From Cololabis saira (lineage: Eukaryota; Chordata; Actinopteri; Beloniformes; Belonidae): DNA of 64,000 nucleotides. How positions within the stretch are numbered: the first letter of the stretch is position 1; each line of letters starts with the position of its first letter. Position numbers and translations under genes: made by a program. The notes beneath the pieces were generated by a model, which was given only the letters and a program-made list of their open reading frames with translations, was not told the origin of the DNA and ran no database searches. The DNA lies in the NCBI RefSeq assembly GCF_033807715.1, contig NC_084597.1, positions 6,307,847 to 6,371,846 of the forward strand, given 5' to 3'. Shown here piece by piece: positions 45,114 through 55,199 of this stretch.

Positions 45114-46284
45114 TAAACAATTCTTAAAAAACCCACTTTCAATTTGGAACTTTATACCAAATCTTATTTTTTCTAGATTGGGGGGCCTAAATTTCCTTTT
45201 ATTCGTAACTATAACATCGAAAAACTCCCTACAAAATTATCCAACTTTCATAAACAGATGCTTCTCTCATGGTCATTAATTTATAAACATAATTTTTCTC
45301 CAATCCATTTTTTACCCTCATTGGTTTTCTAATAACATTCTTTTGATTGGTCAACTGTTTAATTTCAATGGCTTACTCTTGACATATCAAGAATTTTTTG
45401 TGAAATTCAATATTATTGTCCCCGTTAAGGAATTTGATGTCATTATAAACGCAATCCCTAATGGAGTTGTTATGTTATTTAAAAGTATGACGGGACAGAA
45501 CTTAAATTTGTCTTTTGATCCAGCTAAACTGGAAATTGGTGAGATTTGTTTCTCTTCAAGACGTAATAATAATCGTCTTTTACGTGCATTGTTTCAGAAA
45601 GATGTTGTATCAATTCCATATGTGGTTTCTTATTGGAATAACCTTGTTAACTATCTTGATTGGAAAAATATTTGGTCGTTACCTGCAAAATACTTCATTA
45701 CAAATAAAATGAAAGAAGTATGTTTTAAAATAATTCACAGAGTGTACCCATGTAAAATGTTTCTTCAACGCTTCAAAAAAGACATAAACACTGCCTGTTG
45801 TTTCTGTGACGGATCCCTTGAAGATGTTTTTCCTTTATTTTGGAGTTAATCTTTCACGACAACATTATGGGTCCATATCTGTAATTTGATTTGTGTTTGT
45901 GTTGAACCACATTTCTCCCTTTACTTTGAACATGTATTGTTTGGCTTCATTGACTATCCTTCTGTAAAAAAAAAAACAATTTAATATTATTAATCTTATT
46001 ATACTCTTGACAAAATGGTTTATTCATAAATCCCGATATACTAATCAAAAGCCTCTCTTTTGTACTTTTGAAAATGAGGTCAAACAATACATTAGAACCA
46101 TTAAACTCTCCACCAATGCAAATGCCATTAAGACCTTAAGTTTATGTGCTCTTTTCAATTTATTTTTGTAGTTCATTGTATCATTGTGTCCTGATTTTCC
46201 GCCGATGAGTGTATGTCTCCCCCTGGCGGTGGGTTGTGCTGTTTGCATCTTGTTTTTCAATTAAAAAAAAAAAAAAAAAAAAAG
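45114..46284 (+). mobile_element. Right-arm-specific L1 insertion with 10-bp duplication
   Basis: ATAATTGCCT flanks both sides (45104-45113 and 46285-46294). The left arm keeps the empty site (complement of AATAATTGCCTGCTC near 38665). The insert ends in a 22-base A run (46262-46283). It is 5'-truncated within ORF2. Confidence 0.9.
45343..46171 (+). pseudogene. L1 ORF2 C-terminal fragment
   Basis: Open to 45849 with NGVVMLFKSMTGQNLNLSFD, AKYFITNKMKEVCFKIIHRV and CCFCDGSLEDVFPLFWS (Cys-Cys-His-like knuckle of fish L1). The rest (CTFENEVKQYIRTIKLS to a stop near 46171) is in another frame. Polymerase core absent. Confidence 0.75.
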
Positions 46285-46420
46285 ATAATTGCCTGCTCAC
46301 TTAAATAAAATATTTTATTTATATATGGCTCTTATATTGCATATTTACAGACACCCCCATTCAATTTTAAGCATTTCTTATTTTATTTTTATAGTATAAA
46401 AGGCACGAGACCAGCTGGGG

Positions 46421-46531
46421 TATAAAAGCTGTGGCTGCGCTGAATTCTTCAGTTGGCCGTTATAATATATATTATTATATATTAACACTGGTTGCAGTAA
46501 AAGCCACTGACGATCAACCGACTTCTTTCAG
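46421..46531 (+). promoter_or_regulatory. TATA-type promoter and first-exon candidate, right arm
   Basis: TATAAAAGCT at 46421-46430 lies in GACCAGCTGGGG context. About 100 bases later comes ACTTCTTTCAG|GTGGGTAA, a good splice donor. It mirrors 38426-38541 and drives outward on the plus strand. The downstream gene is unknown. Confidence 0.5.
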
Positions 46532-46984
46532 GTGGGTAAATGTCATACAAACATTACTACAGTTGGTCAAAATTGTTAGCTTTTTATTTAGTGTACTGTC
46601 GCATTATAACGTGTATTTTATCAGCGGTTTTTGTACTAGTTTGGTTTCCTACACTGGGACGAGTTTGCAGCAGCTCGTCGGTTACGGTGAGTTGGTTTTG
46701 GTCAAATTAATGTTACAACTGTCAATCGGAGTCGGATATAACGTTTGCCTGACTCAAATGATACATATATACGAGTACGATATAATTTTATAGTGTTTTG
46801 TTGTTTATATTTTCTGTGTTTTATTGATTTTCTCCTAACGGTTATACATTTCCGTCAGCTGATTATCAGCGCTGTAATTACCGTTGCCACGGCAACCAGG
46901 CAGCGCGCAGGCCGTAATACGTCACATGTAAACAGAGGATAAATGAGAGTGTTCTGCCTATTTTCTTCAATATAGCCACAGCCC

Positions 46985-47830
46985 CAGCCTTAAAAGAGTG
47001 GTTTTAACACACCTTGGTTTTAGATCCAGATCCAAAACATATTTTTTTTAGATTATTTTATTTTCAGCATTTTTCAAGGTATATACATGAACACACAAAC
47101 ACAGAACTCCAAAACCCTCCCCAACCCACCCCCCCCCCCCCCCAAAAAAAAAGAGAGAGAGAGAAAACATAAATAACAAATAAATGAGGTTGAGAGGCAA
47201 GATAGACGACAATAAGCACTGACAGCAAAAAAAGCTTATAAATCTACAACCCGTCCATCATAGATGCTGACAATGTGTCCATATATGCCAAATAGGGTTG
47301 CCACATCTCTATAAAGGTTTGATAGTCTTTCCTGAGTGTATATGTAATTTTTTCAAGTGGAACACAGCTATTCATTTCCGAAACCCATCTTCCTATAGAA
47401 AGTTGGGAGTCAGACTTCCATGTGACGGCGATTCACTTCCTGGCAAAACACAAGGCCAGAGCGAGAAACTTCTTTTGAGCTTTTCTTAATTGAGCATCAA
47501 TTTTTGTAGTATCTCCTAATAAGCATGTTTGAGAATCTAATGGAAGACGCACTCCTACAAGTTTTGTCATGATGTCAGAAAAATCATGCCAGAATGTGTT
47601 AAGTTTTTTGCATAACCAAGTGCAGTGCAGGAATGAGCTACTCTTCTATCCCACATCTAAAACACAAGCTGGATATCTCAGGTTTATATTTATGCAATTT
47701 CAGTGGCGTAAGATAGGACTGATGGAGAAAGTTATAATAGGTCAGCCTGTATCTGGAGTTAATAGTGGCAGTTAGACTCCTACAAAACTTCTTAAGCCAG
47801 CACAAAGTGTATGTTCTTGTTTATGTGAAA
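46985..47830 (-). mobile_element. L1 3' fragment, minus strand
   Basis: Between about 47480 and 47250 the minus strand encodes L1 ORF2 closing residues (WKSDSQLSIGRWVSEMNSC, PLEKITYTLRKDYQTFIEMW). The 3' side has a C-run (47129-47144), an (AG)n run and TTTTTTTTAGATTATTTTAT. No counterpart in the left arm. Confidence 0.6.
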
Positions 47831-48431
47831 GAAAGAAAATGTATGAGAATGCTATGGTGAGATTCTATGGTGAGTTGTGGTTAAAAAACTGTGTTTGCTT
47901 CCCAACTAAGGCTCGGACTCCATTGTCCCACAAACTTTTTCCACTTCCCTTTGTTAACTGGCACCACACCCACAATTACCATGGGTGTGGCCAAGCTGTC
48001 ACTCGGTGGCCAAGCTGCCAAATAGTCGGCTGCATATATGAAAAAAAACCATCATACCCCAAAAAAATTCTAACAAAAGGTTTTTCAGTGGGTTATTGTA
48101 GTACTAGGTGTACTTAATGACATCCTAAAAGTCTACCAAAATCTGACCACCAGAAAGGTGTATTTTTCAAGATGGCGACCAAGGTGGCCAAGAAATCCCA
48201 GGTGAATAGGGTAAAATTTTTAACAAACAGATATCATCATGAAACTTCCCCAGTTAATTACTTACATGAAGACAAAAAAAATTGCATTGGAAGTTTTTTG
48301 AAATTGTATGTGTAACTATGCAAATTGGGCGTATCTCATTGAATATGCGCCAATTCGCATAAAGGAACATATATCTTAACATTGGATAAAGCTAGGTTAA
48401 AAATTAAAAACAAATCAATGAACTAGAAAAA
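47831..48431. other. Unassigned DNA
   Basis: Contains CAAGATGGCGACCAAGGTGG near 48169, a phrase resembling the 150-bp repeat at 53.1-56.6 kb, and AATTGGGCGTATCTCATTGA. No gene seen. Confidence 0.35.
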
Positions 48432-48491
48432 AATGGGTGTGCCGTATTGTCCCATGAAAAGCGGACTTATCAAAACTTTTAAGCAGAAAAC

Positions 48492-48710
48492 ATGGCAAAC
48501 ATGCCTGACGCAGCTGCTTCCAGTCCACAAAACCCTCTCACAAGTGGGGCGTCAGCTCCGCTGGGGAAATGTCTATTTTACAGAAAATCGCGTCCTTGTT
48601 TAAACTGTATTCCAACCAAGAAAACTGCCCATACTAAAGTGTACAAAACATGCTACCTAATGGTTTTCTACCTTTGTAGAGCTACAATTTTACTGTGTTT
48701 TACTCCCTAG
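48492..48710 (+). CDS. Small conserved ORF of unknown function, right-arm copy
   Basis: 72 codons, MANMPDAAASSPQNPLTSG through CIPTKKTAHTKVYKTCYLMV to a stop at 48710. Three residue differences from the left-arm copy (T/A, G/V, T/K). The context of ATG (AAAACATGG) is acceptable. Not recognised. Confidence 0.35.
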   Translation: MANMPDAAASSPQNPLTSGASAPLGKCLFYRKSRPCLNCIPTKKTAHTKVYKTCYLMVFYLCRATILLCFTP

Positions 48711-48865
48711 CCCACTTCCTTTTCCCCCAAGTGGTCCTTGTTTAAAATGACGGCCTGGCAAGCAACAAGAATGTGTTCTTAATGACCTGCCTGGTTAATG
48801 AAAGGGGAATGAATATCAAATAAAGTGATAGAATTGATTTTTTCCCCTCTTCATCGTATAATGTT

Positions 48866-49506
48866 TTTTTAGTTTTTTTTTTTTTTTTTTTTAGTTTAGT
48901 TTAGTTTATTTTCGGTCATGACACAAAAAAAAAAAAACAAGAATAAAACTGAAAACAAGAAAACGAATAAACTGTTCAAAGAAAACATAACAAAAAAGTT
49001 TCCAGTAACATCTAGACCGAAAAAGGGGTAGGCTGAAGCAAAGCTTATTATTTGCCTACCCTCAAAAAGATTAATTGAATTAATGAAATAAAAGCAAAAA
49101 AAAGAGAAAGACTGCCAGTAAAACAAATTGCCTCTGTGGGGATAACAAACATTCCTAAACAAATAAAAAAGATTTTTAAAATAAAGGTGCAGGTGTTATC
49201 TTCATCCTTAAAAAATCAAAGCAAATCACCAATTAAATAAATACCCAAATCAACATCAAGCCACTCATTAATTTAATATAAGGAAACCATCCTTCTTTTC
49301 AATGTTTTTTTAAATAAAGTTAAAGTTCTACATAATTTCAAATCTATATCTAATTTATTCCATAAATCCACCGCTGCCACTGTAGCATCTCAGTTTGGTG
49401 TTGGTTTTGATTGTTGATTTCCTGTATCTGCTTTCCCCTCTGAGGTTATAATGGCTTTGTCTTAAAATTTTGGATACAGTCTGGCAGCATGTTATTGTTG
49501 ATTTTG
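48866..49506 (-). mobile_element. Right-arm-specific LINE insertion
   Basis: AATGTT (48860-48865 and 49507-49512) flanks a block starting with a T-run and TTTAGTTTAGTTTATTTTCG, i.e. the A-rich 3' tail of a minus-strand LINE. The left arm has the uninterrupted site near 35600. No frame recognised. Confidence 0.75.
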
Positions 49507-49628
49507 AATGTTCACAAAGTGTGATGCAATTCATGTCATGGGTAGTGTATTTTGAAGGATCAAATACTACAAATCCATTTTAAATCAATATTTCTGGGGT
49601 AGCATTAATTGATAGTTTTGATATTTTA

Positions 49629-49665
<37 letters not shown>
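49629..49665 (+). repeat. (ATT)n microsatellite, right arm
   Basis: About 12 ATT units, complement of the longer run at 35418-35476. Confidence 0.9.
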
Positions 49666-49760
49666 TTATATATATTTTGATATTCTTTTATATATATTTT
49701 GATATTCTTACAGCCGAGGTTTGCAGACAGACCGGGATCCGAGCCAGGGTGATGGACCCG

Positions 49761-49895
49761 GATCAGAACCAGGATCAGATCCAGGACCGGGATCAGAACC
49801 AGGATCAGATCCAGGACCGGGATCAGAACCAGGATCAGATCCAGGACCGGGATCAGAACCAGGACCAGATCCAGGACCGGGATCAGAATCAGGGT
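49761..49895 (+). repeat. 30-bp VNTR, four and a half units, right arm
   Basis: Units start at 49761, 49791, 49821, 49851 and 49881 with GATCAGAACCAGGATCAGAT. In one frame they read DQNQDQIQDR. The frame 49677-50033 is open through the array, but as the array is a multiple of three this says little about coding. Confidence 0.9.
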
Positions 49896-50233
49896 CCGGA
49901 GATGGACCGGGATCCGAGCCAGGACTCCAGCAGCAGGACTAAAGCGGACGCTGCCGCTCTGAAGGTCAGTGTTCAGGTCCACGAACCCGCTCCTTCTCGG
50001 CCCGTCTGTCTCCTGCTGACGAACCAAACCTAAATCGTAAAGACGTCGCACGGAGAGCATTTGCTCATTGGCAAGACATCACCCAGATGTCGCCCTGGGA
50101 TCAAATAAGATCCAATTATATGTTTTAAATGGGAGAGTAATTCAATCTTAACTTTAAAAATTAACTAAATAAGTTCTTATTTTGAATGGACTTCATGAAT
50201 TAATAAATAGATAAATAAATGAATACTAATGAA

Positions 50234-50881
50234 TAGGGCTGGGCGATATATCGAGATTTTAATATATATCGATATATTTTCAAACGCGATATGGTACGAG
50301 ACAATATCGTTTATATCGATTTAAAAAGAATTTTTTTTTTTTTGATTTTGATATAGCTTATTTTGTGACAAATTGACTTGAATGTTTTATTTGAGATTTG
50401 CACAAATGTTTTGTTATTTGCACAACTGTCAACCTCAGTGGAAAAGTCTGCCTGTTACTGTCTACATTGTATTAATCGCACAGTGTATTTTAATTTAATT
50501 GTTATGCAGGAAAGGAATATTTGTTCTATTTTATCCAAGAAGCATTTTTATTCTATATATGCAGGCAGTTTATTTTTATTTCATTTGTTTTATACATTTT
50601 GATATTGTGCAGACCTCTGTTAATAAAGGAACCTGTGTGACATTTGGCACGAGGCTTTGTATTAAAACTGACTGTTTTTTTAAGGCTTTGCCTCAGAAAA
50701 AAATGAAGCTAACAGAGATGCTAACAGAGATGCTAACAGAGATGCTAACAGAGATGCTATGCTATAATGCTTTGGGGGAAACCCCAATTATGGCACAGAA
50801 AAAATATCGATATATATCGAGTATCGCCATTCAGCTAGAAAATATCGAGATATGACTTTTGGTCCATATCGCCCAGCCCTA
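50234..50881 (+). mobile_element. hAT element (TAGGGCTGGGCGATAT), copy 1, perfect target duplication
   Basis: TAGGGCTGGGCGATATATCG at the left and ATATCGCCCAGCCCTA at the right, with CTAATGAA on both sides (50226-50233 and 50882-50889). It contains four tandem GAGATGCTAACA units at about 50710-50760 and no coding frame. Confidence 0.9.
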
Positions 50882-51050
50882 CTAATGAATAATAAATGAA
50901 GCGAGGAACCCCCACCAATGACCAATGAGGGCATCACCACGGGGTCATGGCCCAGATCAGGGCCACAGCCAGGGCTGCAGTGCAGGACTCCCCAGTGACC
51001 CGAACAGGGCGATCCCCACAGCAACGGCCCCACAGGCCGAGGAGACATAG
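50882..51050 (+). repeat. Flank of hAT copy 1, found again inverted at 52275-52454
   Basis: From CTAATGAATAATAAATGAAG to GGCCGAGGAGACATA the sequence is present in reverse complement beside hAT copy 2, including the target duplication of copy 1. Confidence 0.9.
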
Positions 51051-51057
51051 TCTACGG

Positions 51058-51661
51058 CAGGGGTCGGCAACCCGTGGCTCTAGAGCTGCCCTAGTGGCTC
51101 CTGGAGCTTTTTCAAAAATGTTTGACCTTTTTTTTCCTTTTTTTCTTTCTTTTTTTCCCTTTTTTCATCTTTTTTTCTTTCCTTTTTTTCTTCTTTTTTC
51201 CTTTTTTCTTTTTTTTCTTCTTTTTTTTCTTTTTTTCCCTTTTTTTCTTCCTTTTTCCTTTTGTTTTTAATCTCGACATTTCGACTTTTTTCAAGAAATG
51301 TTAGTTATTTCCTCGACATTTAAACTTTTTTCTCAACATTTCAACGTTTTTCTCAACATTTCGACTTTTTTCTCGAGATTGTACATCAACATTAATCTTG
51401 ATAATCCGACTTTTTTTCTCGAAATTTCAACTTTTTCTCGACAGTTCGACTTTTTTCTCAACATTTCGACTTTTTTCTCGAAGTGCATCATGAAAAAATA
51501 AATCTTCCCCCAGTTCTAACTAATATAGAAACATGCAGCATGTGTTGTCTTCATTCTAAGGCTGATACAAGACTTTTAATTTTTTGCGGCTCCAGAAATA
51601 TTTGTTTTTTGTGTTTTTGGTCCAATATGGCTCTTTCAACATTTTGGGTTGCCGACCCCTG
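51058..51661 (-). mobile_element. CAGGGGTCGGCAACCC hAT element, 604 bp
   Basis: Left CAGGGGTCGGCAACCCGTGG, right GGGTTGCCGACCCCTG, flanked by GTCTACGG (51050-51057) and GTCTAGGG (51662-51669), 7 of 8 equal. It has a polypyrimidine tract (51120-51265) and a 20-base minisatellite around CTCGACATTTCGACTTTT (51270-51480). Confidence 0.85.
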
Positions 51662-51669
51662 GTCTAGGG

Positions 51670-51998
51670 TGTGGGAAATCCCCACGAGGAAAAAGCACTG
51701 GCGTTAACAACTTAAAATATAAAAACAACATTAAAATAAACCTAAAAACAAAATAAATAAAAAAAGTTAATACAAAAGTATAAGTTCATAATAAAATAAT
51801 TAAAAAAATAAAGTTAAAGTGATACAAAAAACTAGAAAACAATAAACTAAACCACTTTAATAAAATAAATAAAACTCAGCTAAACAAAAAAGGAAGGTCT
51901 TGAGCCTCTTTTTAAAAATGTCAACATTCTGTGGGGCCCTGAGGTTTTTTGGTAAGCTGTTCTACAGGTGAGGTTCTCTGGTAGGATGTTCTACAGGT
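51670..51998. other. A-rich DNA with short direct repeats
   Basis: A-rich tract (51720-51880), then a repeated GTTCTACAGGTGAGGTTCTC phrase, interrupted by the next element and continuing after 53058. No gene. Confidence 0.4.
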
Positions 51999-53057
51999 TA
52001 GGGCTGGGCGATATGGACCGCTGCGAGCCGCGGGTCGCTCTCGCGCTGACTCCCGCTTCCTGATTCAAACGTCTGCCGGCCCCGCCCCCCGACCAATCAG
52101 AGACGTGGAGGGTGGTGACGTCAGAAATAGTCCCTGCTCAGCCCCGTATAGAACCTCGCTGAAATGGTTACAGAAATAGTATCTGCTTGGAGCGGCTCTA
52201 CCCGCTTCAGCCCCTAGTGCAAAAGCGCAAAACGGGGCCGTGGCTGGTAGAACCGAGTTAAGGCGGTACTAATGCAAAAGCGCCATATGTCTCCTCGGCC
52301 TGTGGGGCCGTTGCTGTGGGGATCGCCCTGTTCGGGTCACTGGGGAGTCCTGCACTGCAGCCCTGGCTGTGGCCCTGATCTGGGCCATGACCCCGTGGTG
52401 ATGCCCTCATTGGTCATTGGTGGGGGGTTCCTCGCTTCATTTATTATTCATTAGTAGGGCTGGGCGATATGGACCAAAAGTCATATCTCGATATTTTCTA
52501 GCTGAATGGCGATACTCGATATATATCGATATCTTTTATGTGCCATAATTGGGGTTTCCTCCAAAGCATTATAGCATAGCATCTCTGTTAGCTTCATTTT
52601 TTTCTGAGGCAAACCCTTAAAAAAACAGTCAGTTTTAATACAAAGCCTCGTGCCAAATGTCACACAGGTTCCTTTATTAACAGAGGTCTGCACAATATCA
52701 AAATGTATAAAACAAATGAAATAAAAATAAACTGCCTGCATTTATAGAATAAAATGCTTCTTGGATAAAATAAAACAAATATCCCTTTCCTGCATAACAA
52801 TTAAATTAAAATACACTGTGCAATTAATACAATGTAGACAGTAACAGGCAGACTTTTCCACTGAGGTTGAAAACAAAACATTTGTGCAAATCTCAAATAA
52901 AACATTCAAGTCAATTTGTCACAAAATAAGCTATATCAAAATCATAAAAAAAAAAAAAATAAATAATGTAATCGATATAAACGATATTGTCTCGTACCAT
53001 ATCGCGTTTGAAAATATATCGATATATATTAAAATCTCGATATATCGCCCAGCCCTA
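51999..53057 (-). mobile_element. Composite hAT (copy 2) carrying flanking DNA
   Basis: Outer ends TAGGGCTGGGCGATATGG (51999) and GCCCAGCCCTA (53057) are enclosed by CTACAGGT on both sides (51991-51998 and 53058-53065). Inside, a second left terminus at 52455 starts a complete copy of the 648-bp family (to 53057, inverted relative to copy 1). Between the two left ends lie 52020-52274 (GC-rich, unassigned) and 52275-52454, which is flank of copy 1 including its TTCATTAG target duplication. Confidence 0.85.
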
Positions 53058-53108
53058 CTACAGGTGAGGTTCTCTGGTAGTCTGTTCTACAGGTGAGGTT
53101 CTCTGGTA

Positions 53109-53720
53109 TAGCGGAGCAGATAAGTCACATAATCGTGCATTTGGTGATACAAGCATGAAAATTGGCATGATCACTCTCCATGGGTCACTTGACAAGAAAA
53201 TTCGTCGGGCCACTTGAAATTTCAAGTTGGCGGCCATTTTTCAAGATGGCCGCCACCTTGGTTGATCAATTAAGTGATGTAATTGTTTGGTTGGTGATAT
53301 AGACATGAAAATTGGCATGAGCAGTCTCCATGGGTCACTTGACAAGAAAATTGTCCGGGCCACTTGAAATTTCAAGTTGGCGGCCATTTTTCAAGATGGC
53401 CGCCACCTTGGTCGATCAATTAAGTGATGTTATTGTTTGGTTGGTGATATAGGCATGAAAATTGGCATGAGCAGTCTCCATGAGTCACTTATCAATAAAA
53501 TGCTAACAGCCACTTGATGGCAGCCATTTTTCAAGATGGCCACCACCTTACTGGAGCAGTTAAGTGATGTAAAGTTGGTTATACAAGCATGAGAATTGGC
53601 ATGAGCGGTCTCATTGTTCCCTGACAAGAAACTGCTCACAGCCAATTGGGATTTCAAGATGGCGGACATTTTTTCAAGATGGCCGCCACCTTATTGGAGC
53701 ATTTAGGCAAATACAAGCAT
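53109..53720 (+). repeat. 150-bp tandem array, left end
   Basis: Each unit contains TTGGCATGAGCAGTCTCCAT, GGGCCACTTGAAATTTCAAG and CATTTTTCAAGATGGCCGCC. The two or so inner units are shorter (130-134 bases) and more diverged. Confidence 0.9.
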
Positions 53721-53944
53721 GGAAACTGCCGTGAGCCGCCACTGGATCCTCAAAAGATAAATTTTCCCATTTACATTTTTTTTTCAGTAAAGAGGACTTT
53801 ATTTTTTAAGTTTTGGATGATGCCAAAACAATTTTATGCCATGAAAAAAACCTCTAACACTGAGGCATAAAAGTACATTTGTGTTGATTTGGTGATTACG
53901 GGTAAATTAGAATAGAGATTAGACAATTGCAAAACTAAGTGCAA

Positions 53945-54161
53945 AGATGGTGCAGCAACCCATAGGCACTCGAGAGACCGTGAAACTCCATTTGCTGTTT
54001 ACATTGGAATGACGGTGTATGCTAAAACACGAAAGCGACAACTCATTGACCTACTTCATGAGAATGGGATATGCATCTCCTATGACAGGGTGTTGGAGGT
54101 TTCCGCACTGCTAGGAGAATCTGTGGTGAACCAGTATGTGGTAGATGGGGTTGTCTGCCCA
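53945..54161 (+). pseudogene. Uncharacterised transposon protein, N-terminal part
   Basis: The plus strand reads FAVYIGMTVYAKTRKRQLID, LLHENGICISYDRVLEV and ESVVNQYVVDGVVCPPIL before a stop near 54168. One extra base there shifts the frame, and the next piece (from 54170) continues the same protein. I recall this motif set from many uncharacterised cnidarian and fish proteins. No enzymatic motif is evident. Confidence 0.5.
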
Positions 54162-54801
54162 CCGATTCTGTAGAAAGGGACTCTTCACCACATCTGCTAT
54201 GGAAAACATTGACCATAAGCCCACAGCAACCACGGCCCATACATCCTTTCATGGTACAAGTATTTCCATGTTCCAAAATCCAGGTCTTAACAATGAGGGT
54301 GAGATAAGGCCACCACTCCAACTTTCAGATGACAGACCAAGCAAAGTTCCTGAAATTCCTGAATCCTTCTCGAACATCCAACCAGCTTTCTTCAGAAAGA
54401 AAAACCCAGAGCCCCATCCTGTAGCCAACCTACCTTTACCAGACCTCACTGTATTCAACAGAAACTTGGCACCCGAGTTTGACTGGCTGGAGAAAGTTAG
54501 CCTAACCCAAGCAGTGGATGCTTCTGCCAATATAACATGGTCAGCCCACCATGCATCCCAACGGAGGAGCCTTGATTTTAAAGTCAGCATTACATCACTG
54601 CTTCCCCTCCTCCGAGACCAAGCCCACTCTGTTGCAACAGTAAAGCATGTCATGGACAAAGTTAGTGATACAGCGGCATTCCTGAATCCAAGACCAATGC
54701 CTGTCATAACTGCTGACCAGCCACTCTATGCTCTTGCAAAACAGAACCCTCTGCAGTGGATGAGAGCGACCTGCAAGCTTTGGAGAGATTTGTTGTGCTA
54801 A
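54145..54801 (+). pseudogene. Uncharacterised transposon protein, middle part
   Basis: From about codon 9 it reads RKGLFTTSAMENIDHK, AHTSFHGTSISMFQNPG, then LTVFNRNLAPEFDWLEKVS and SLLPLLRDQAHSVATVKHVM, NPRPMPVITADQPLYALAKQ. After ALAKQ the typical continuation is missing and the sequence jumps to a later part in another frame at 54756. This suggests an internal deletion of some hundreds of codons. The first eight codons of this open frame are out of frame with the homologous protein. Confidence 0.5.
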
Positions 54802-55190
54802 TGTATGACAGATCCAGCGATGTCACAACTGTGAATGAGGCGAGGCTTGATCTCTTTGCCAGAAAGCAAAGACCATATGACCTGATCCCACCAACTCAAG
54901 CAGCACTCAAAGAGCATGCCAAACGTGCATCTTATGAGGCTGGATACGTGTGGGGACTGGCATTAAAGTGACAACCACAAATGCCAATCCATCTGACTGG
55001 GGATGGATAAAACAAGATGAGGAATGGAAAACCTTTTGGACTCCTTTTCCACCTATTGCAGAGAGTTGTAGGGAGTTGACCAAATGCGGGTGCACCAAGG
55101 CATGTACTGGAAGGTGTAAGTGCTTCAGATATGGGTTACTCCCCCTTGGCACCTGTGTTTTCAGGTGTAGACCTATGGCTCCGCTCCCCA
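54756..55190 (+). pseudogene. Uncharacterised transposon protein, cysteine-rich C-terminus
   Basis: Two frames: ESDLQALERFVVLMYDRSSD, NEARLDLFARKQRPYDLIPP and AKRASYEAGYVWG (54756-54971), then WGWIKQDEEWKTFWTPFPPI and AESCRELTKCGCTKACTGRC with KCF (54950-55140). The Cys spacing (C-x-C-x3-C-x3-C-x-C) resembles a CXC/tesmin-like metal cluster and may bind DNA. One frameshift near 54960. Not functional as it stands. Confidence 0.5.
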
Positions 55191-55199
55191 TGGCCACAT

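Larger units (their letters stand above)
44405..46955 (-). repeat. Inner right arm, part 2, of the inverted duplication
   Basis: Mirror image of 38018-39727. The extra length is mainly one L1 insertion (45114-46284). Confidence 0.85.
48432..50120 (-). repeat. Inner right arm, part 1, of the inverted duplication
   Basis: Mirror image of 35074-36025, with one arm-specific LINE insertion and an expanded VNTR. Confidence 0.85.

Noticed and set aside
51112..51304. Lys-rich and Phe-rich frames
   Set aside because: Translation of the polypyrimidine tract of the CAGGGGTCGGCAACCC element.
54249..54707. 152-codon minus-strand frame
   Set aside because: Shadow of the plus-strand transposon protein, which has recognisable motifs.
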